A stretch of DNA of 64,000 nt from Antedon mediterranea (Eukaryota; Echinodermata; Crinoidea; Comatulida; Antedonidae), in NCBI RefSeq assembly GCF_964355755.1, contig NC_092676.1, positions 5,870,288-5,934,287 of the forward strand. The letters run 5' to 3'. A program made the position numbers and the translations under genes. The notes below the pieces were generated by a model. That model saw only the letters and a program-made list of their open reading frames with translations. It made no database searches and was not told where the DNA came from. The stretch's first letter is position 1, and each line of letters begins with the position of its first letter. This document shows positions 13,601 to 24,503 of the stretch, one piece after another.

Positions 13601-16600
13601 GCGATGTCACTCCCCTCTGTCGAATCTGCTCTACTATAAGTAGCATGACTATTTCAATAATAATTATTGTAAATTAAAATGTTTCTAAAACGAGTCTTGA
13701 ACCAGCCATGCACTTTGACCCAGGTTGATAGCGACGACCAATAGAAACCGTTACAATTTATAGAGACTGTTTTGTAATTGTAATTTAATAATTACGTTTT
13801 AATAATAATAATAATAATGTTTTGACAGATTACTGATTCTTCGTCATCGCGAAGTGATAACTATTGTGAAATCTCCCGAAGACATTCATGGGTTGCTGAT
13901 AGTAACGAAGTAGTCATAGATTTTCACCGATTTCAAGATTTTCATTTCTACGGAGGCTTCTACTCATTACCAAAAGCACCAGAGTCTGGTAAGATATGAT
14001 GGAAGTTGAATATAATATGCACTTGCGTTACATGGCATGACCTCATTCAGATGAGTAGAAAATTGAAATGGCTACTATCTGGCTTTAGTGAAGATCACAA
14101 CTGTAGCAGTTTCATTTTAATTAATAGTATCTTTCTTTTAGAATGCAACAAAATGTTATTTGAATCCGATTCTGAATTTGAATCAACGAATTATCCGGAA
14201 TTCTACCCGAGCAACATGAAATGCGATATACTGCTTCACACTAGTAAAGAGCTGCGCATACAAGTTGTGTTTAACGTGTTTTGGCTTGAGGAACCAAGCG
14301 GTGACCTGTGCCATGATATACTCTTTGTAAGCATGAATTATTAACATAGTCTAGGCATGGAGGTATACCTCCATGGTCTAGGAAACATTTACTAGGCTAG
14401 CACCAGACACGTTGTTCTTAAGTCTCTATGTACTGTATTTTCCAAGTTTACGTATGTGCCAAAATATTTGTATCTTTTTAGCAATATTTTTAATCCGTCT
14501 ATAACTATTTGTATTTTCTATCTTTACTTCCGCTTTCATAAATAAATCACATAAATATAATGTTACAACACACAATTATTTTTGCAGATATTAGATACAA
14601 CTACTGGTAAAAATGAAACTATTTGTGGGCGTCTTGATCCCTTCTCGTGGACCTCTGAAGGAAATTCACTTATGCTAAAGATACGCACAGACGACACCGT
14701 CAATCGGATTGGTTATCACGCTGATTATACGTTTGTGGAGAGACCAATAGAGGCCGAATGTAAGCTACATAAAATTTAAATTAATTTATATGTCCCACCC
14801 GAGAATTGCTTGCGAGTTTTAGCAATGTACTTCATGAATGTATGACAAAGTACGAAGGATGAAGTAGAGTAGAGCAACACCCTGACGCAAAGCTACTCCA
14901 CAATAGAAGTTACAAACAATTATGACAATCCTGTGTATGCAAAATAAACAATAATCAGAATAAATTATGACGATTCGATTTCAAATTTTGTAAAATAGAT
15001 CAGTTTTAATGACGTCATAGGTCGTAAGTTGTCGCAAAATCTAAATTTCCTATTTCCTGAATTTATTTGTCAAATAAAAAATATCAGAAATTTTCTTTAT
15101 GTACACTACATTATCATATTGACCAGTCGTATCATATTACACACATAAAAAGACACACATAAAAAAAAATTTCAATTTATTTTCAGATTGTAACCAAAGT
15201 TACTTTGATCCAAGCGGTAATTTTGCTTCACCGAATATCGCGGAGAATCGCCAAGAGTACCGCAACAACGTGCTGTGTCGCTACTTTATAAGCGGCAGAC
15301 CGGACGAACGGATATTCATCGACTTTCATTTCTTCGATGTCGAATTGCAAATGCCTTGCGAAAAAGATTACTTGTTGGTAAGATAATGAATAGGTTTCTA
15401 AATATCTCAGGCTCTTTAGTATCGGTTAGTGTAGACTATAGTCTTTAAAATTCGCTTTGGCCTAGGAAAATTACATTAGTGGTGTATCAACAACAATCTT
15501 GCACCAAAACTGACCCAAAATCAACTACCAATAATGATAAAGATTATCAGCCACTGTCGCACTCATTAAGAGGGCCCCTGTTTCGGGTCACCCTCTATAA
15601 ATAAGGTGAAATAAATAAAATACAATCTATGAAATGAGTGAAATATTATTTTTATTCAGATTGAGGACATTGCTTCAGGCAAAACAAACCGAATCTGCGG
15701 GGAGCACGCCCACCTGTCGTGGGAGTCGGATAGCAACGAAGTTAATATAACATTTATTACGGACAACACTCAAGTGTTTGGCGGATTCAATGCTTCGTAT
15801 AAAATGGAGACGAGACACCCAATTTCAAGTAAGACGCTTTGGACATTTTGTAGTATGTAAAATGAAGTGTAACGTAATGTTTACATTACTACTGTACATT
15901 ACACAATCTCGGGATGTGCAAATTAGTTTCAACTGGTCTACATTTTTTTTGCCCGAGTTTAAGCCTGTTTTCCTGTCGACGTTATTCGACGCTATCGTCG
16001 TTGATCGTTAACAGTTCAACGACGATCGTTTGAAAACGACAACGACAGCCAGTACCTTTTCCTGTAAATCGTTAACATTTCAATGTTTACGTAGAAGATT
16101 GCCGATTTTTGTTAACGGTAGCGTCGAATAACGTCGACAGGAAAACAGGCTTTAGACTACAGGCTTAAAAACGGCTTCAATTGACATTCTTTTGAATCAC
16201 TGATTTTACGTGTTTGATATTTTTACCTCATGTTACTAATCTATACCTTTCCCCAGTATGTGACCAGGATTTTCACAAACGAAGCGGTACGTTCACGTCG
16301 CCACGGTATCCGGCCAAGTACCCCAACGACCACGACTGCGTATTCACAATCATTGCGCCTACCGATCATGTCATAGTTGTGACCTTTGACCACTTTAATG
16401 TTGAAGATTCGACCGCGTGCACCGACGATTATGTTGAGGTATTTAGAGTGGTTCTTTGTTTTTTTTAGTATTTATTCACGTCATGTTTCCATTGATTGAT
16501 CGTAGTTAATATTGTGGTCGTAGCTCTAAACAAGTTCGTTTGCCATTTCTGTTATTACTGATTACGAACCCCTCATCCAATCAAAAGGCTACCAGATGGG

Positions 16601-19600
16601 GGTCGACCGGCCGGTCAGTTTTATCGATCATTTGATGCACTTTTTGTATTGATTTTACATTTAAGCAGACGATATTTAATAATTTATAAAGGTATCTAGT
16701 GTTGGCATTGGAAGAAAGCAACGGTTTTGTGGTGAAAAACATGGGTTTGAATGGATATCTGCTAACAATCATGCCGTGTTGACGTTCCATAGTGATCATG
16801 TTGTAACAAAACCTGGCTTTTCTGCGTCATATCGAGTTCAAGAAATTGAAAACCCGTCAGGTATTACATTGTTTATTCTCCTTATATTCGTCTATTTATT
16901 TTTATTTATTTCAATCCAAGATAAATTTTAATACTGAAGCTACTTGTGGATTTTATATGTACTGTATATAATATGTTGTGCATGCAGTAGACTCCTTCTA
17001 TTCAAGAGACACGCTTATTAAAGTGTGGTTCCCACTAGAACGTAACGTAACGCAGCGATGTATCGACGCAAAGTGCTGGATTGCGTAATCACAAGTGGGA
17101 ATCGACGATGCAATGGTGCTGCAAACATCGTAAGTTTGATTTCAAACAGGAAAACACAGTGACTGGAAGGGCATTGTCTTACGTTGCGTAGATTGCGTTC
17201 TGTTGCGTCGCTAGTGGGGACCAAGCTTAAGGAGACACTTTCCCGTGAAACAATGTGTTTTATAACTTCTATTTGGGGATCCCCGGAAGACCCCTTAATA
17301 AATAATCTGTCCTTTAGTAAGAGTTCCACTTTATTATGTAATATATAAGATCTTAACATTTTCTTCGATGGCAGAATGTGGCGATACGAGACTAACTGGT
17401 ACATCCGGGTCATTTACAAGTCCTGGTTTTCCAGAGGTTTATAGAAATAACATAGATTGCAAGTACACTATAATTACCGATCCGGACCGCATCATTATAA
17501 TAATATTTGATACCTTACAACTTGAAGCTGATACGGAATGTCTGCATGATTACGTAGAGGTAAGAGAAAGTATAGTGCTAGGCCCCCCATTGTGTCGAAT
17601 TAATGTTTGGCCTACATAGAAATCGATGGTTGTTTACCCGAATCAATTGTGTAATTCTAAAATGAAATAATTAATAATAGGCCTACTGTCTTAAGTTAAA
17701 GTAGGCACATGATCTAGATAGAATAGAAAGATGTTTTGAATATTATTTTAATATCGTGTAACATATTTTATCAGTTGATAAATTACCCAGAAACCAGTGG
17801 GGTACGACGTTGCAACGAAATTATATCTGGTAATGAAATCTGGACATCGACGAGTAACCACGTGATCGTGAACCTCCATACAGACACCAGCTTGGTGAAC
17901 ACCGGTTTCAGCGCAACGTACACTACGACCGTACAAGTATTCACCCCTACAAAAATAGCCCAAGTAACACGTACGTGGACTATTTTGTTGTTAAGCCAAG
18001 TTAATTGTTAAAACGATCCGGTACAACATTGTCTATTTAAAATGGTTTGTATTACGATCCGACACGGCGTGTGTCCTCTAACAATAGTACCTTATCTACC
18101 CTTAATAAATACGCCTATAAAATAGGTTTGCCACAGTACCTGTACAAAACAAAGCCTTCTGCAACCAGTTTCCCAGGCCCTTCGCACGGTAGCAATATTG
18201 TCGCTGTCATACCCGCCGGCGTCCAACAAAGGCCCCATTAATATGGCAGTTGAAAAATGGCTAAAAAACTAATTTACAATGTGTAATCAAAATCTTCTTT
18301 TTTCACTTTTAGTTGAGCCTTGTCATGATAAACAAGTCGGTGGTATGTTTGACATCATAACCAGTCCTGGATTCCCGGAAAGCTACCCAAGCCTAACCCA
18401 ATGCCAAACACTGATCAGAGTACCAAAGAAACATAAAGTGGTTATAACGCTATTCTTTATGGATATCGAAGAGTACAAAAACTGTGAATGGGACTATGTA
18501 CAGGTACGTACGTAAATAGAAAAATATATTGGCACACATGGCGTGCCATGCATATGCGTGAGCTGGAATCACTATCATCGGCAGTATCTACGCAAGCAGC
18601 GTTCATTTCATTTATTCAGTTAACACACTTTGTTCTTAATGGAGCATGCATATACAACATATGAGTTGATATATTCAACACTGGAGAGAAAATCATTGTT
18701 TTAAAATTTAATTCATTAGAATTAATCGTATCCTTACATTTTTAAAGAGAAACTATCCGTATCAACTTATGAGACAATTTGAGACAGTACAGTAGTAAGT
18801 TTGCACCATGGAGTGCAATATTCTTTCCATCAATCATATATACTAGATGGTACGCTCGCTTCGCTCGCGTACCATCTAGGTCGTGCCCACAGATGGTTCT
18901 CGAATACACAGTAATTTCAGCGTAACAAAACTGGCGATTTCAAATGTACGTACCGCAGGACTATAGGCCTATACATTGTCGTTTACAGAAACGAATAAAT
19001 AGACACGATGATTTATGTAGTCAACTAAAATTAGCACCCTGGGAATTACTTCCGAAGGAGAAACTTATCACAAAATGAGTCCAAGTTTTTGATTTGGACT
19101 CATTTAAAGAAACCCAATTTGTGTTTTGTATGTAACATTAGGGTAGAGAGGGATGGGAAAGCGGATAGGTACAAAGAGGAACAATTTTTAAATATATTCT
19201 TTATCCACTCAGTAACGAAATATTTTTTTCATGTTTTATAGGCCTATAAATAATATACCTCTAAATAAATTTGCGATTTAATACTTTTTTTATTTTATTT
19301 ATTTATTTATTTCTTTTAAATATTCATTGTACACTAATTTTCCCCGTGTATGGCAAGAGATTCCTAATTATATTAGAGAACATTCTTTATTTAGTTTAGT
19401 TAAAACTGTCACTGTCATAATCGATTGAAATATTAAAGTACCATGTCACGATACACCACTACGACGTTTATATTTGGTAATTATTAATTAATACAAACGT
19501 TGAGAAAGAACTGTCAGTATAAAGCTTATTTGTATATAATAATGTGTTTATATATCTAACAGTAGAGCCTATCCACAATCTCGCAAGTTTATTCTCAAAG

Positions 19601-20433
19601 GGCCCATATATTTACCTACCGTATGTGTTAAACCAAGGGCTCATAAATTTACCAACAGTACTTGTGTTAAACCAAACTCTGGCAGACTGAGAGATTGGGA
19701 TGTTCCATTCATCGCAAATCAATAGATTTGTATAATCGTATATTAAATCTATCAAAATAGTATTTTTTAAAGAAAATCGGCCTGTCTTCAACATTATGAT
19801 GGTGTACTCTAGCTGTTCAACCGGTTTTCAGCTATTAAAAACAATTATCGTAGGAGGAGATAGGAAAATGCGAAGCCTCCTCCCATTTTTGTGGCGGGTA
19901 TTTTTCAAGACGGACATCCATTATACAGTGTATACCATGGTCGGAAAACACCCCTATTTGGGGCAAATCTTGGAACCTAAATTCGTTTTAACCGTCAATA
20001 ACTTATTATCTAACTTAATTTAATTAGTAAACAGGGTTACATAAGGTGGTTAAAATCAGTACCGAAAGTACGAACCAACTTTATATACCATCGAGTAAAA
20101 ATTATAGAAGTAAGGCGCGATTTACCGAATTTTGCCCTTACGTAAATTTATATATAGATGTGAATGGATGAGAAAACCATTATAACTTGACTATAATAAA
20201 CGACACATTGCTAACAGGAATTATTTTTGACTTTTCAGTTTACAGATATCGAGACTGAACGTTCTAGTGAGAGGTTATGTGGTTTCATTCATGAGCCGCT
20301 TGTTTGGGAATCGGATTCAAATGAAGTGAGACTGTTTTTCCACACTGATGATATGCTTCAGCGCACCGGATTCTATGGAACCTTTCATGCCGTGGCTATA
20401 GAAGAATTACAACCGTTTATAAAACCATATTAA
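1611..20433 (+). CDS. Multi-CUB gene 1: secreted protein with signal peptide and 15 CUB domains
   Basis: 31 coding exons give about 1,847 residues. Exon 1 (1611-1694) encodes a 28-residue signal peptide with a hydrophobic core (LALVMCLF). It is joined in phase 0 to 15 successive CUB modules. Each module has an N-terminal exon with SPNYP-like and C-x-x-DY-(V/L)-E motifs and a C-terminal exon with YCG, W-T-S-D-S-N-E-V and GF-x-A-x-Y motifs. All splice sites used are GT-AG, and the frame is continuous from ATG to the TAA at 20431-20433. There is no transmembrane segment, GPI signal, EGF, protease or LDLa domain, so the protein is most likely secreted. CUB domains bind proteins or glycans, often with calcium; no specific partner can be inferred. 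Intron 3 and intron 5 hold minisatellites, and introns 20, 25 and 27 hold Harbinger-like MITEs. This gene is the most diverged member of the cluster. I do not recognise a named orthologue. Confidence 0.9.
3408..4291. repeat. 19-bp minisatellite in intron 3 of gene 1
   Basis: About 46 tandem copies of a 19-bp unit of the form ACCATGGACACACAGATAC, with blocks of variants (ACCCATAGATAC, CCAGGGACACAC, TCATGGACCC). It fills most of the 1.36 kb intron between CUB1 and CUB2. Because 19 is not a multiple of three, the repeat runs through all frames, and its long open stretches are periodicity artefacts rather than genes. Confidence 0.95.
5114..5415. repeat. 18-bp minisatellite in intron 5 of gene 1
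   Basis: About 17 tandem copies of an 18-bp unit ATGACGTGATCAACATGC. The first few copies use a 19-bp ...ACACATC variant. The unit contains TGACG (a CRE half site), TGATCA and CATGCATG palindromic words. Its length is a multiple of three, so it looks open on both strands, but it lies inside an intron with good splice sites at both ends (5040 and 5626). Confidence 0.95.
8656..12280 (+). other. Larger introns 13-17 of gene 1 without further features
   Basis: Introns 8656-9493, 9697-10227, 10391-10913, 11090-11566 and 11739-12280 are AT-rich. The first has many A/T homopolymer runs around 8960-9190. I see no further exon, RNA gene or recognisable transposon in them. The intron at 11090-11566 is the CUB8 central intron that genes 2 and 3 lack. 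Confidence 0.6.
13314..13540. mobile_element. Harbinger-like MITE with internal 21-bp repeats, intron 20 of gene 1
   Basis: Imperfect terminal inverted repeats AGCCCCGTCTACAC at the left and the reverse complement of AGCCCTGTCTGCAC at the right, flanked on both sides by TAA (13311-13313 and 13541-13543). A 3-bp TWA target duplication is the hallmark of PIF/Harbinger elements. The interior has about six copies of a 21-bp unit CATGGTAGTGATATGTCCAAA (13359-13487). There is no transposase, so the element is non-autonomous. A related end, GTGTAGACAGGGCT followed by TAA, occurs near 37692-37709. Confidence 0.65.
15962..16151. mobile_element. Harbinger-like MITE with perfect 33-bp inverted repeats, intron 25 of gene 1
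   Basis: A 190-bp element whose first 33 bases (starting AGCCTGTTTTCCTGTCGACG) are the exact reverse complement of its last 33. It is flanked by TTA at 15959-15961 and 16152-16154, consistent with a TWA target duplication. The perfect arms imply a recent insertion. No coding capacity. Confidence 0.75.
17022..17227. mobile_element. Harbinger-like MITE, intron 27 of gene 1
   Basis: A 206-bp element with terminal inverted repeats AGTGTGGTTCCCACTAG at the left and the reverse complement of AGCTTGGTCCCCACTAG at the right, flanked by TAA on both sides (17019-17021 and 17228-17230). Non-autonomous. Its arms are more diverged than those of the 15962-16151 element, so it is probably older. Confidence 0.6.
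18504..20238 (+). other. Last intron of gene 1 (1.7 kb)
   Basis: The largest intron of gene 1, splitting CUB15. It holds the hairpin at 18843-18879 and AT-rich sequence. The short open stretches at 19612-19794 and 19796-20023 have no family resemblance and lie inside the intron. I see no nested gene. Confidence 0.55.
18843..18879. repeat. Perfect 12-bp stem hairpin
   Basis: The arms CTAGATGGTACG and CGTACCATCTAG flank a 13-base loop made of CTCGCTTCGCTCG. It could be the core of a fold-back repeat or a short MITE relic. No target duplication was identified. Confidence 0.6.
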
Positions 20434-20625
20434 TAGATATAATAAGTCTATTTAGCAGCAACTTCACGTTTCATTCCGTGTCTATAGGCAAATCGCAACA
20501 ATATTTATTAATACAGTCATATTGTAAAGTACAGAACAAGTTATATAAAATTCATATTGTCTATTAATCATATTTTTTAAATCAACATATTCTACCATCA
20601 TCACACAATGTATTTAAATTGGTTG

Positions 20626-20649
20626 AATAAATAAAATAATTTCAATAAA
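20626..20649 (+). terminator. Poly(A) signals of gene 1
   Basis: AATAAA occurs at 20626-20631 and again at 20644-20649, about 190-215 bases after the stop codon. This places the 3' end of the transcript near 20660-20680. Confidence 0.6.
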
Positions 20650-21579
20650 ATGTTGTGATTTCTTTTGTTACTGTTGATTGTATGAATTGGACGAACATTT
20701 AAATTGGCTATATCATTTCATGCGTTTACCATGCCAAATGAATCTGTGACGATACACAAGACGGGTAGCATCCTATGAAGGTGACGTTAAAATAGTTGAA
20801 AGAATGCGTTTGGTTCTTTTACGAAAATGAATGCATTACTGTAGCAGTATTATCAATAGAACATTATTTATGTGACGATATAGAGGGCGCACTACACGTA
20901 CTTACAAAACAATACTAGAACAAGCAGCATAAGTACCTGTAGTGCCGTACTACGGTAGTTACATAGATGGAGTAAACATCGTCTGTCAAATTAAGTAGTG
21001 TAATACTTTTTATTTATACGTATTTTTCAGACGTATTTCATTAATTATAGACATGTATGTGTGACGGTATAGAGGGCGCTCTACACGTACATACGAAAAT
21101 GTTTAAGAGAGCTTGCTATATTGTATGAAGCATTGTATTGTAGTCGTCTGCACGAATTCTTAAAGTTGAACCGACAGCCTGTGTGTATATTTGTGGCGCA
21201 ATTTAATACTGAAAAGTTAATTACAAAAATAATAATGCTGATTATGATAACTGCAATGATTTTGAGGCTTAATAAAAAAAATGTCATCCCTATTATAAGG
21301 GAGTGGAGATATGTGTTTTAACTCTACGGCCACACTCGTCTATAAAGGGGCAATGTGTTGGGTGTTGAAGGTGTCCTACTGGGGGTGCTACTGACGTCGA
21401 TGGTTAGATACTTTTACAATATAATAATAACATGGTTCTCTTCATATAAAGTAGTTGATTTTCTAGCCATGACAACAGGGACATTTCAAAAGATGTAAGT
21501 TTGAGTATCAACTTCAGGAACTACTATCTATGGCACATGTCACACACAATGCAAACAGTAGGCCTAAATCAAATAAGAT

Positions 21580-21860
21580 TCAAGCTGGAATAAAGTTCAT
21601 GAATTCAAACTACTTGGTGCATATATCAACAGTAAATTAACATGCCACTCTCATCTAGATTATGTTTGTAGTAAGGCAAGCAAACTTCTTGGTCTTGTTT
21701 CAAGATGTAGTAAAGCAATGTCTTGGATGGCAATGCTAAATCTTTACAAAGCACTAATACTACCTGTTATTACCTCAATCAACTTGCTAAGGTTTGGAAT
21801 GAGCTACATGAAGATATTAAAAATGTGAACTCTGTAGTCTCGTTTTAAAAAACTGTTAAT
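21580..21860 (+). pseudogene. Degenerate LINE reverse-transcriptase C-terminal fragment
   Basis: Translating around frame breaks gives reverse-transcriptase-like pieces: FKLLGAYINSKLTCHSHLDY, then SKASKLLGLVSRCSKAMSW, NLYKALILPVI and, after a deletion, QLAKVWNELHEDIKNV. This order is typical of the C-terminal part of CR1/L2/Jockey-type LINE polymerases. Several frame breaks make it dead. Confidence 0.65.
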
Positions 21861-22092
21861 TCCATGTAGCTTTATTTAAATGTAGTGTATTATTTAATTT
21901 TATAGTTAGTAAGTGTATCCTTGTTTCATTTTATTTCATTGTAATTGTTTTATTATCTGCTTTTGTTTTTTGCTTCTGTAATTGTTTTATTATTTGATTT
22001 GATGTCTGCTTTTTACATTTATTATTGTTGGTGTTTTCCTTTGAGCACGGTCTTACTGAAAAACAACTTTTAGTTGAGTTAAGTATCCGTGA

Positions 22093-22103
22093 TTAAATAA
22101 CGC

Positions 22104-22136
<33 letters not shown>
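22093..22136. repeat. (ATT)n microsatellite
   Basis: About 14 uninterrupted ATT triplets. Confidence 0.9.
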
Positions 22137-22138
<2 letters not shown>

Positions 22139-22355
22139 CACACCAACTCGTACATACCTAATTTTTAATCCTACATTTTAACAGTAACGTGCACTGTATT
22201 TTCTTTATGATTTAAGCCGTAGGCCGCTTCTACATGTCACAATATTAGTAAGAAAACGTACACAGTAATCAGTTTTAATAATACTCTAATATTTCAAATG
22301 ACCTAACTTCTGATTAATAATGAAATGATCCAAATGACCTACCAACCAATCATAT

Positions 22356-22524
22356 GATGATCTGAGTTTTCTAGTTCCATTCTGGAACTAGAAAACTCAG
22401 ATCTTGATATCTGAGTTTTCTAGATCTAGAAAAGTCAGATATCTGAGTTTTCTAGATCTAGAATAGTCAGATATCTGAGTTTTGAGTTTTCTAATTCCAA
22501 ATGGAACAAGAAAACCCAGATCAT
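22356..22524. repeat. Cluster of nested palindromes
   Basis: Arms at 22359-22379 and 22383-22403 form a perfect 21-bp stem with a 3-base loop. The word ATATCTGAGTTTTCTAGATC and its complement then recur, and an outer inverted pair (GATGATCTG at the left, CAGATCATC at the right) closes the block. It could extrude as a cruciform or represent a fold-back transposon. Confidence 0.8.
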
Positions 22525-22539
22525 CAAATGGGAATCATT

Positions 22540-22734
22540 CAAATACATTGGAAGGCTAAGACCAATACATTTTTAAATTCATCGTTTGTTATTTTCCCTA
22601 GATTATGGGAGAAACTTCCCAATGAAATTAAACAATGTGCTACAATTTTAGACATTAAAGCACAACTCAAGTTCAAGTTCAAGTTTATTGTTTCACTCAA
22701 TACAATACAACAAACATTTGATCTCAAATATTAA
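22540..22734 (+). pseudogene. LINE polymerase C-terminal remnant
   Basis: The conceptual translation contains FPRLWEKLPNEIKQCATILD followed by KAQLKFKFK, a pattern typical of the last residues of CR1/L2-type LINE proteins (trp-x-x-leu-pro...). It is followed by CAAGTT repeats like a LINE tail. Probably a 5'-truncated insertion. Confidence 0.55.
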
Positions 22735-22969
22735 GTTGTAATTATTTATATTGTTTATTCAATGCAGCTTATTCTTAATTGGTGATTTGGTGTATACCAC
22801 TATAGCTTTGTTTTGTTTTAAATTAATTTGTACCACTAAGTTTTGTTTTGTATTTTATAATAATGATGGAGTAAGAGCAGTTTTCTGTTTGGGCTCATGC
22901 CTATTACTTGCTCATGGCAAGATGGAATGTAAAACGTACTTTTAAGAACTTTTGCCAAATAAATATTAT

Positions 22970-23878
22970 TATCATTATTATTGTTATTGTTGTTGTTATT
23001 GTTATTGTTATTGTTGTTATTGTTGTTGTTGTTATTGTTGTTATTGTTGTTGTTATTGTTGTTATTGTTGTTATTGTTGTTGTTATTGTTGTTATTGTTG
23101 TTATTGTTATTGTTGTTATTATTGTTATTGTTGTTATTGTTGTTATTGTTGTTGTTATTGTTGTTATTGTTATTGTTGTTATTGTTGTTGTTATTGTTGT
23201 TATTGTTGTTATTGTTGTTGTTATTGTTGTTATTGTTGTTATTGTTATTGTTGTTATTGTTGTTATTGTTGTTATTGTTGTTGTTATTGTTGTTATTGTT
23301 GTTATTGTTGTTATTGTTGTTGTTATTGTTGTTGTTATTGTTGTTATTGTTGTTGTTATTATTGTTGTTATTGTTATTGTTGTTATTGTTGTTGTTATTG
23401 CTATTGTTGTTATTGTTATTGTTGTTATTGTTGTTGTTATTGTTGTTATTGTTGTTGTTATTGTTGTTATTGTTGTTGTTATTGTTGTTATTATTGTTGT
23501 TATTATTGTTGTTATTGTTATTGTTGTTATTGTTGTTGTTATTGTTGTTGTTGTTGTTGTTATTGTTGTTATTGTTGTTGTTATTGTTGGTATTGTTGTT
23601 GTTGTTATTGTTGTTATTGTTGTTATTGTTGTTATTGTTGTTATTGTTATTGTTGTTGTTATTGTTGTTGTTGTTGTTGTTATTGTTGTTATTGTTGTTG
23701 TTATTGTTGTTGTTGTTTTTATTGTTGTTATTGTTATTGTTGTTATTGTTGTTGTTATTGTTGTTATTGTTGTTGTTGTTATTGTTGTTATTGTTATTGT
23801 TGTTATTGTTATTTTTATTGTTATCGTTATCGTTATCGTTATCGTTATCGTTATCATTATCATTATTATTAATAAAAT
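22970..23878. repeat. About 900 bp of TTG/TTA trinucleotide repeats
   Basis: About 300 consecutive triplets, nearly all TTG or TTA. TTA is usually separated by one or two TTG, so the array is an irregular mix of TTGTTA and TTGTTGTTA units, and it ends in (TTATCG)n and (TTATCA)n. Long open frames in all readings (poly-Leu, Ile-Val, Cys-Tyr, Ile-Thr) are artefacts of the composition. Confidence 0.95.
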
Positions 23879-24029
23879 AATGGGTCTCGCAGGCGTCCCA
23901 TTAATAGAGGTTCTACTCTATTACAATATAATATGTGTGTATTGGATTACACTGTAAACCACTTACCTACGTATTTTTATTTCGTTTTAATAAGTAAGAA
24001 AAGAATTACAATAGAACCAGTATTAGTGG

Positions 24030-24052
24030 AGGGGGGGGGGGGGAGGGGAGCT
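24030..24052. repeat. Poly-G run
   Basis: About 15 consecutive G, bordered by further G-rich sequence. Such runs can form a G-quadruplex and are prone to length error in assemblies. Confidence 0.8.
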
Positions 24053-24068
24053 ATGTGACACCCTTAAT

Positions 24069-24131
24069 AGGGGGTTTTCCTCTGAATAGGGGTTTTTCCT
24101 CTGAATAGGGGTTTTTCCTCTGAATAGGGGT
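24069..24131. repeat. Short 19-bp tandem repeat
   Basis: Just over three copies of the unit GGGGTTTTTCCTCTGAATA. Confidence 0.85.
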
Positions 24132-24414
24132 TGTCTATAGTGTGTTAATATTTCCCCTAGTTTGGGATTGAAAGTGTCCTTAAGGAGGGATCTACTCTAT
24201 TGCTATAATTATTATTCCTTTAGATATAAGGGAAACACATTTTTCAAATATTTAAGCCTACATCAACAAGAACTGTTATGTGCCTAAATCTATACGTTAT
24301 ACACACTCAACCAAAATATGCGATACACATGGAAACGTATTGTACGTTTTATACCGGAACGGCTGCATGATTTGCAAATGGGTTCATCAACGGCATGCAT
24401 GTAAATTAGACAAT

Positions 24415-24439
24415 ATGCAAATTAGGGTGGGTATTTAAT
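24415..24439 (+). promoter_or_regulatory. Core promoter candidate of gene 2: octamer and TATA-like box
   Basis: ATGCAAAT at 24415-24422 is followed by TATTTAAT at 24432-24439, about 65 bases before the start codon. The block is conserved in genes 3 and 4, although gene 2 carries about 15 extra bases just upstream of the octamer and several substitutions. TATTTAA as a TATA variant is an inference from position. Confidence 0.5.
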
Positions 24440-24503
24440 CAACGACAGCCATTTTTCAGGCAAACATCCAATTGCCTCCGCCGTGGTGTTACCGTTATCC
24501 CAG

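Larger units (their letters stand above)
12281..20433 (+). other. Exon map of gene 1, CUB9-CUB15
   Basis: CUB9 12281-12459 and 12580-12745. CUB10 12985-13148 and 13829-13988. CUB11 14142-14326 and 14588-14759. CUB12 15187-15377 and 15660-15828. CUB13 16257-16438 and 16692-16860. CUB14 17375-17559 and 17775-17970. CUB15 18313-18503 and 20239-20433. CUB10 is the most degenerate module and lacks the first cysteine pair. The acceptor at 16690-16691 has a weak pyrimidine tract, but it is the only one that restores the CUB13 frame. The terminal exon ends in a short tail (LQPFIKPY) after CUB15. Confidence 0.87.
20650..24330. other. Intergenic region between gene 1 and unit A
   Basis: No gene is supported here. 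It holds LINE fragments, a palindrome cluster, a long TTG/TTA repeat, a poly-G run and a 19-bp repeat, all listed separately. A roughly 35-bp direct repeat (core TATAGAGGGCGC, followed by CTACACGTAC) occurs near 20878 and 21067. This spacer does not resemble the spacer between genes 2 and 3, so gene 1 is outside the young duplication. Confidence 0.6.

Noticed and set aside
16680-16691. An earlier acceptor for CUB13b of gene 1, in TTTAAGCAG
   Set aside because: Using it in the required phase gives a stop (TAA at the end of the intervening stretch). The later AAAG acceptor restores alignment with the gene 2 sequence.
22904-23957. Poly-Leu, Ile-Val, Cys-Tyr and Ile-Thr frames of about 300 residues
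   Set aside because: Composition artefact of the TTG/TTA array; open in nearly every reading.
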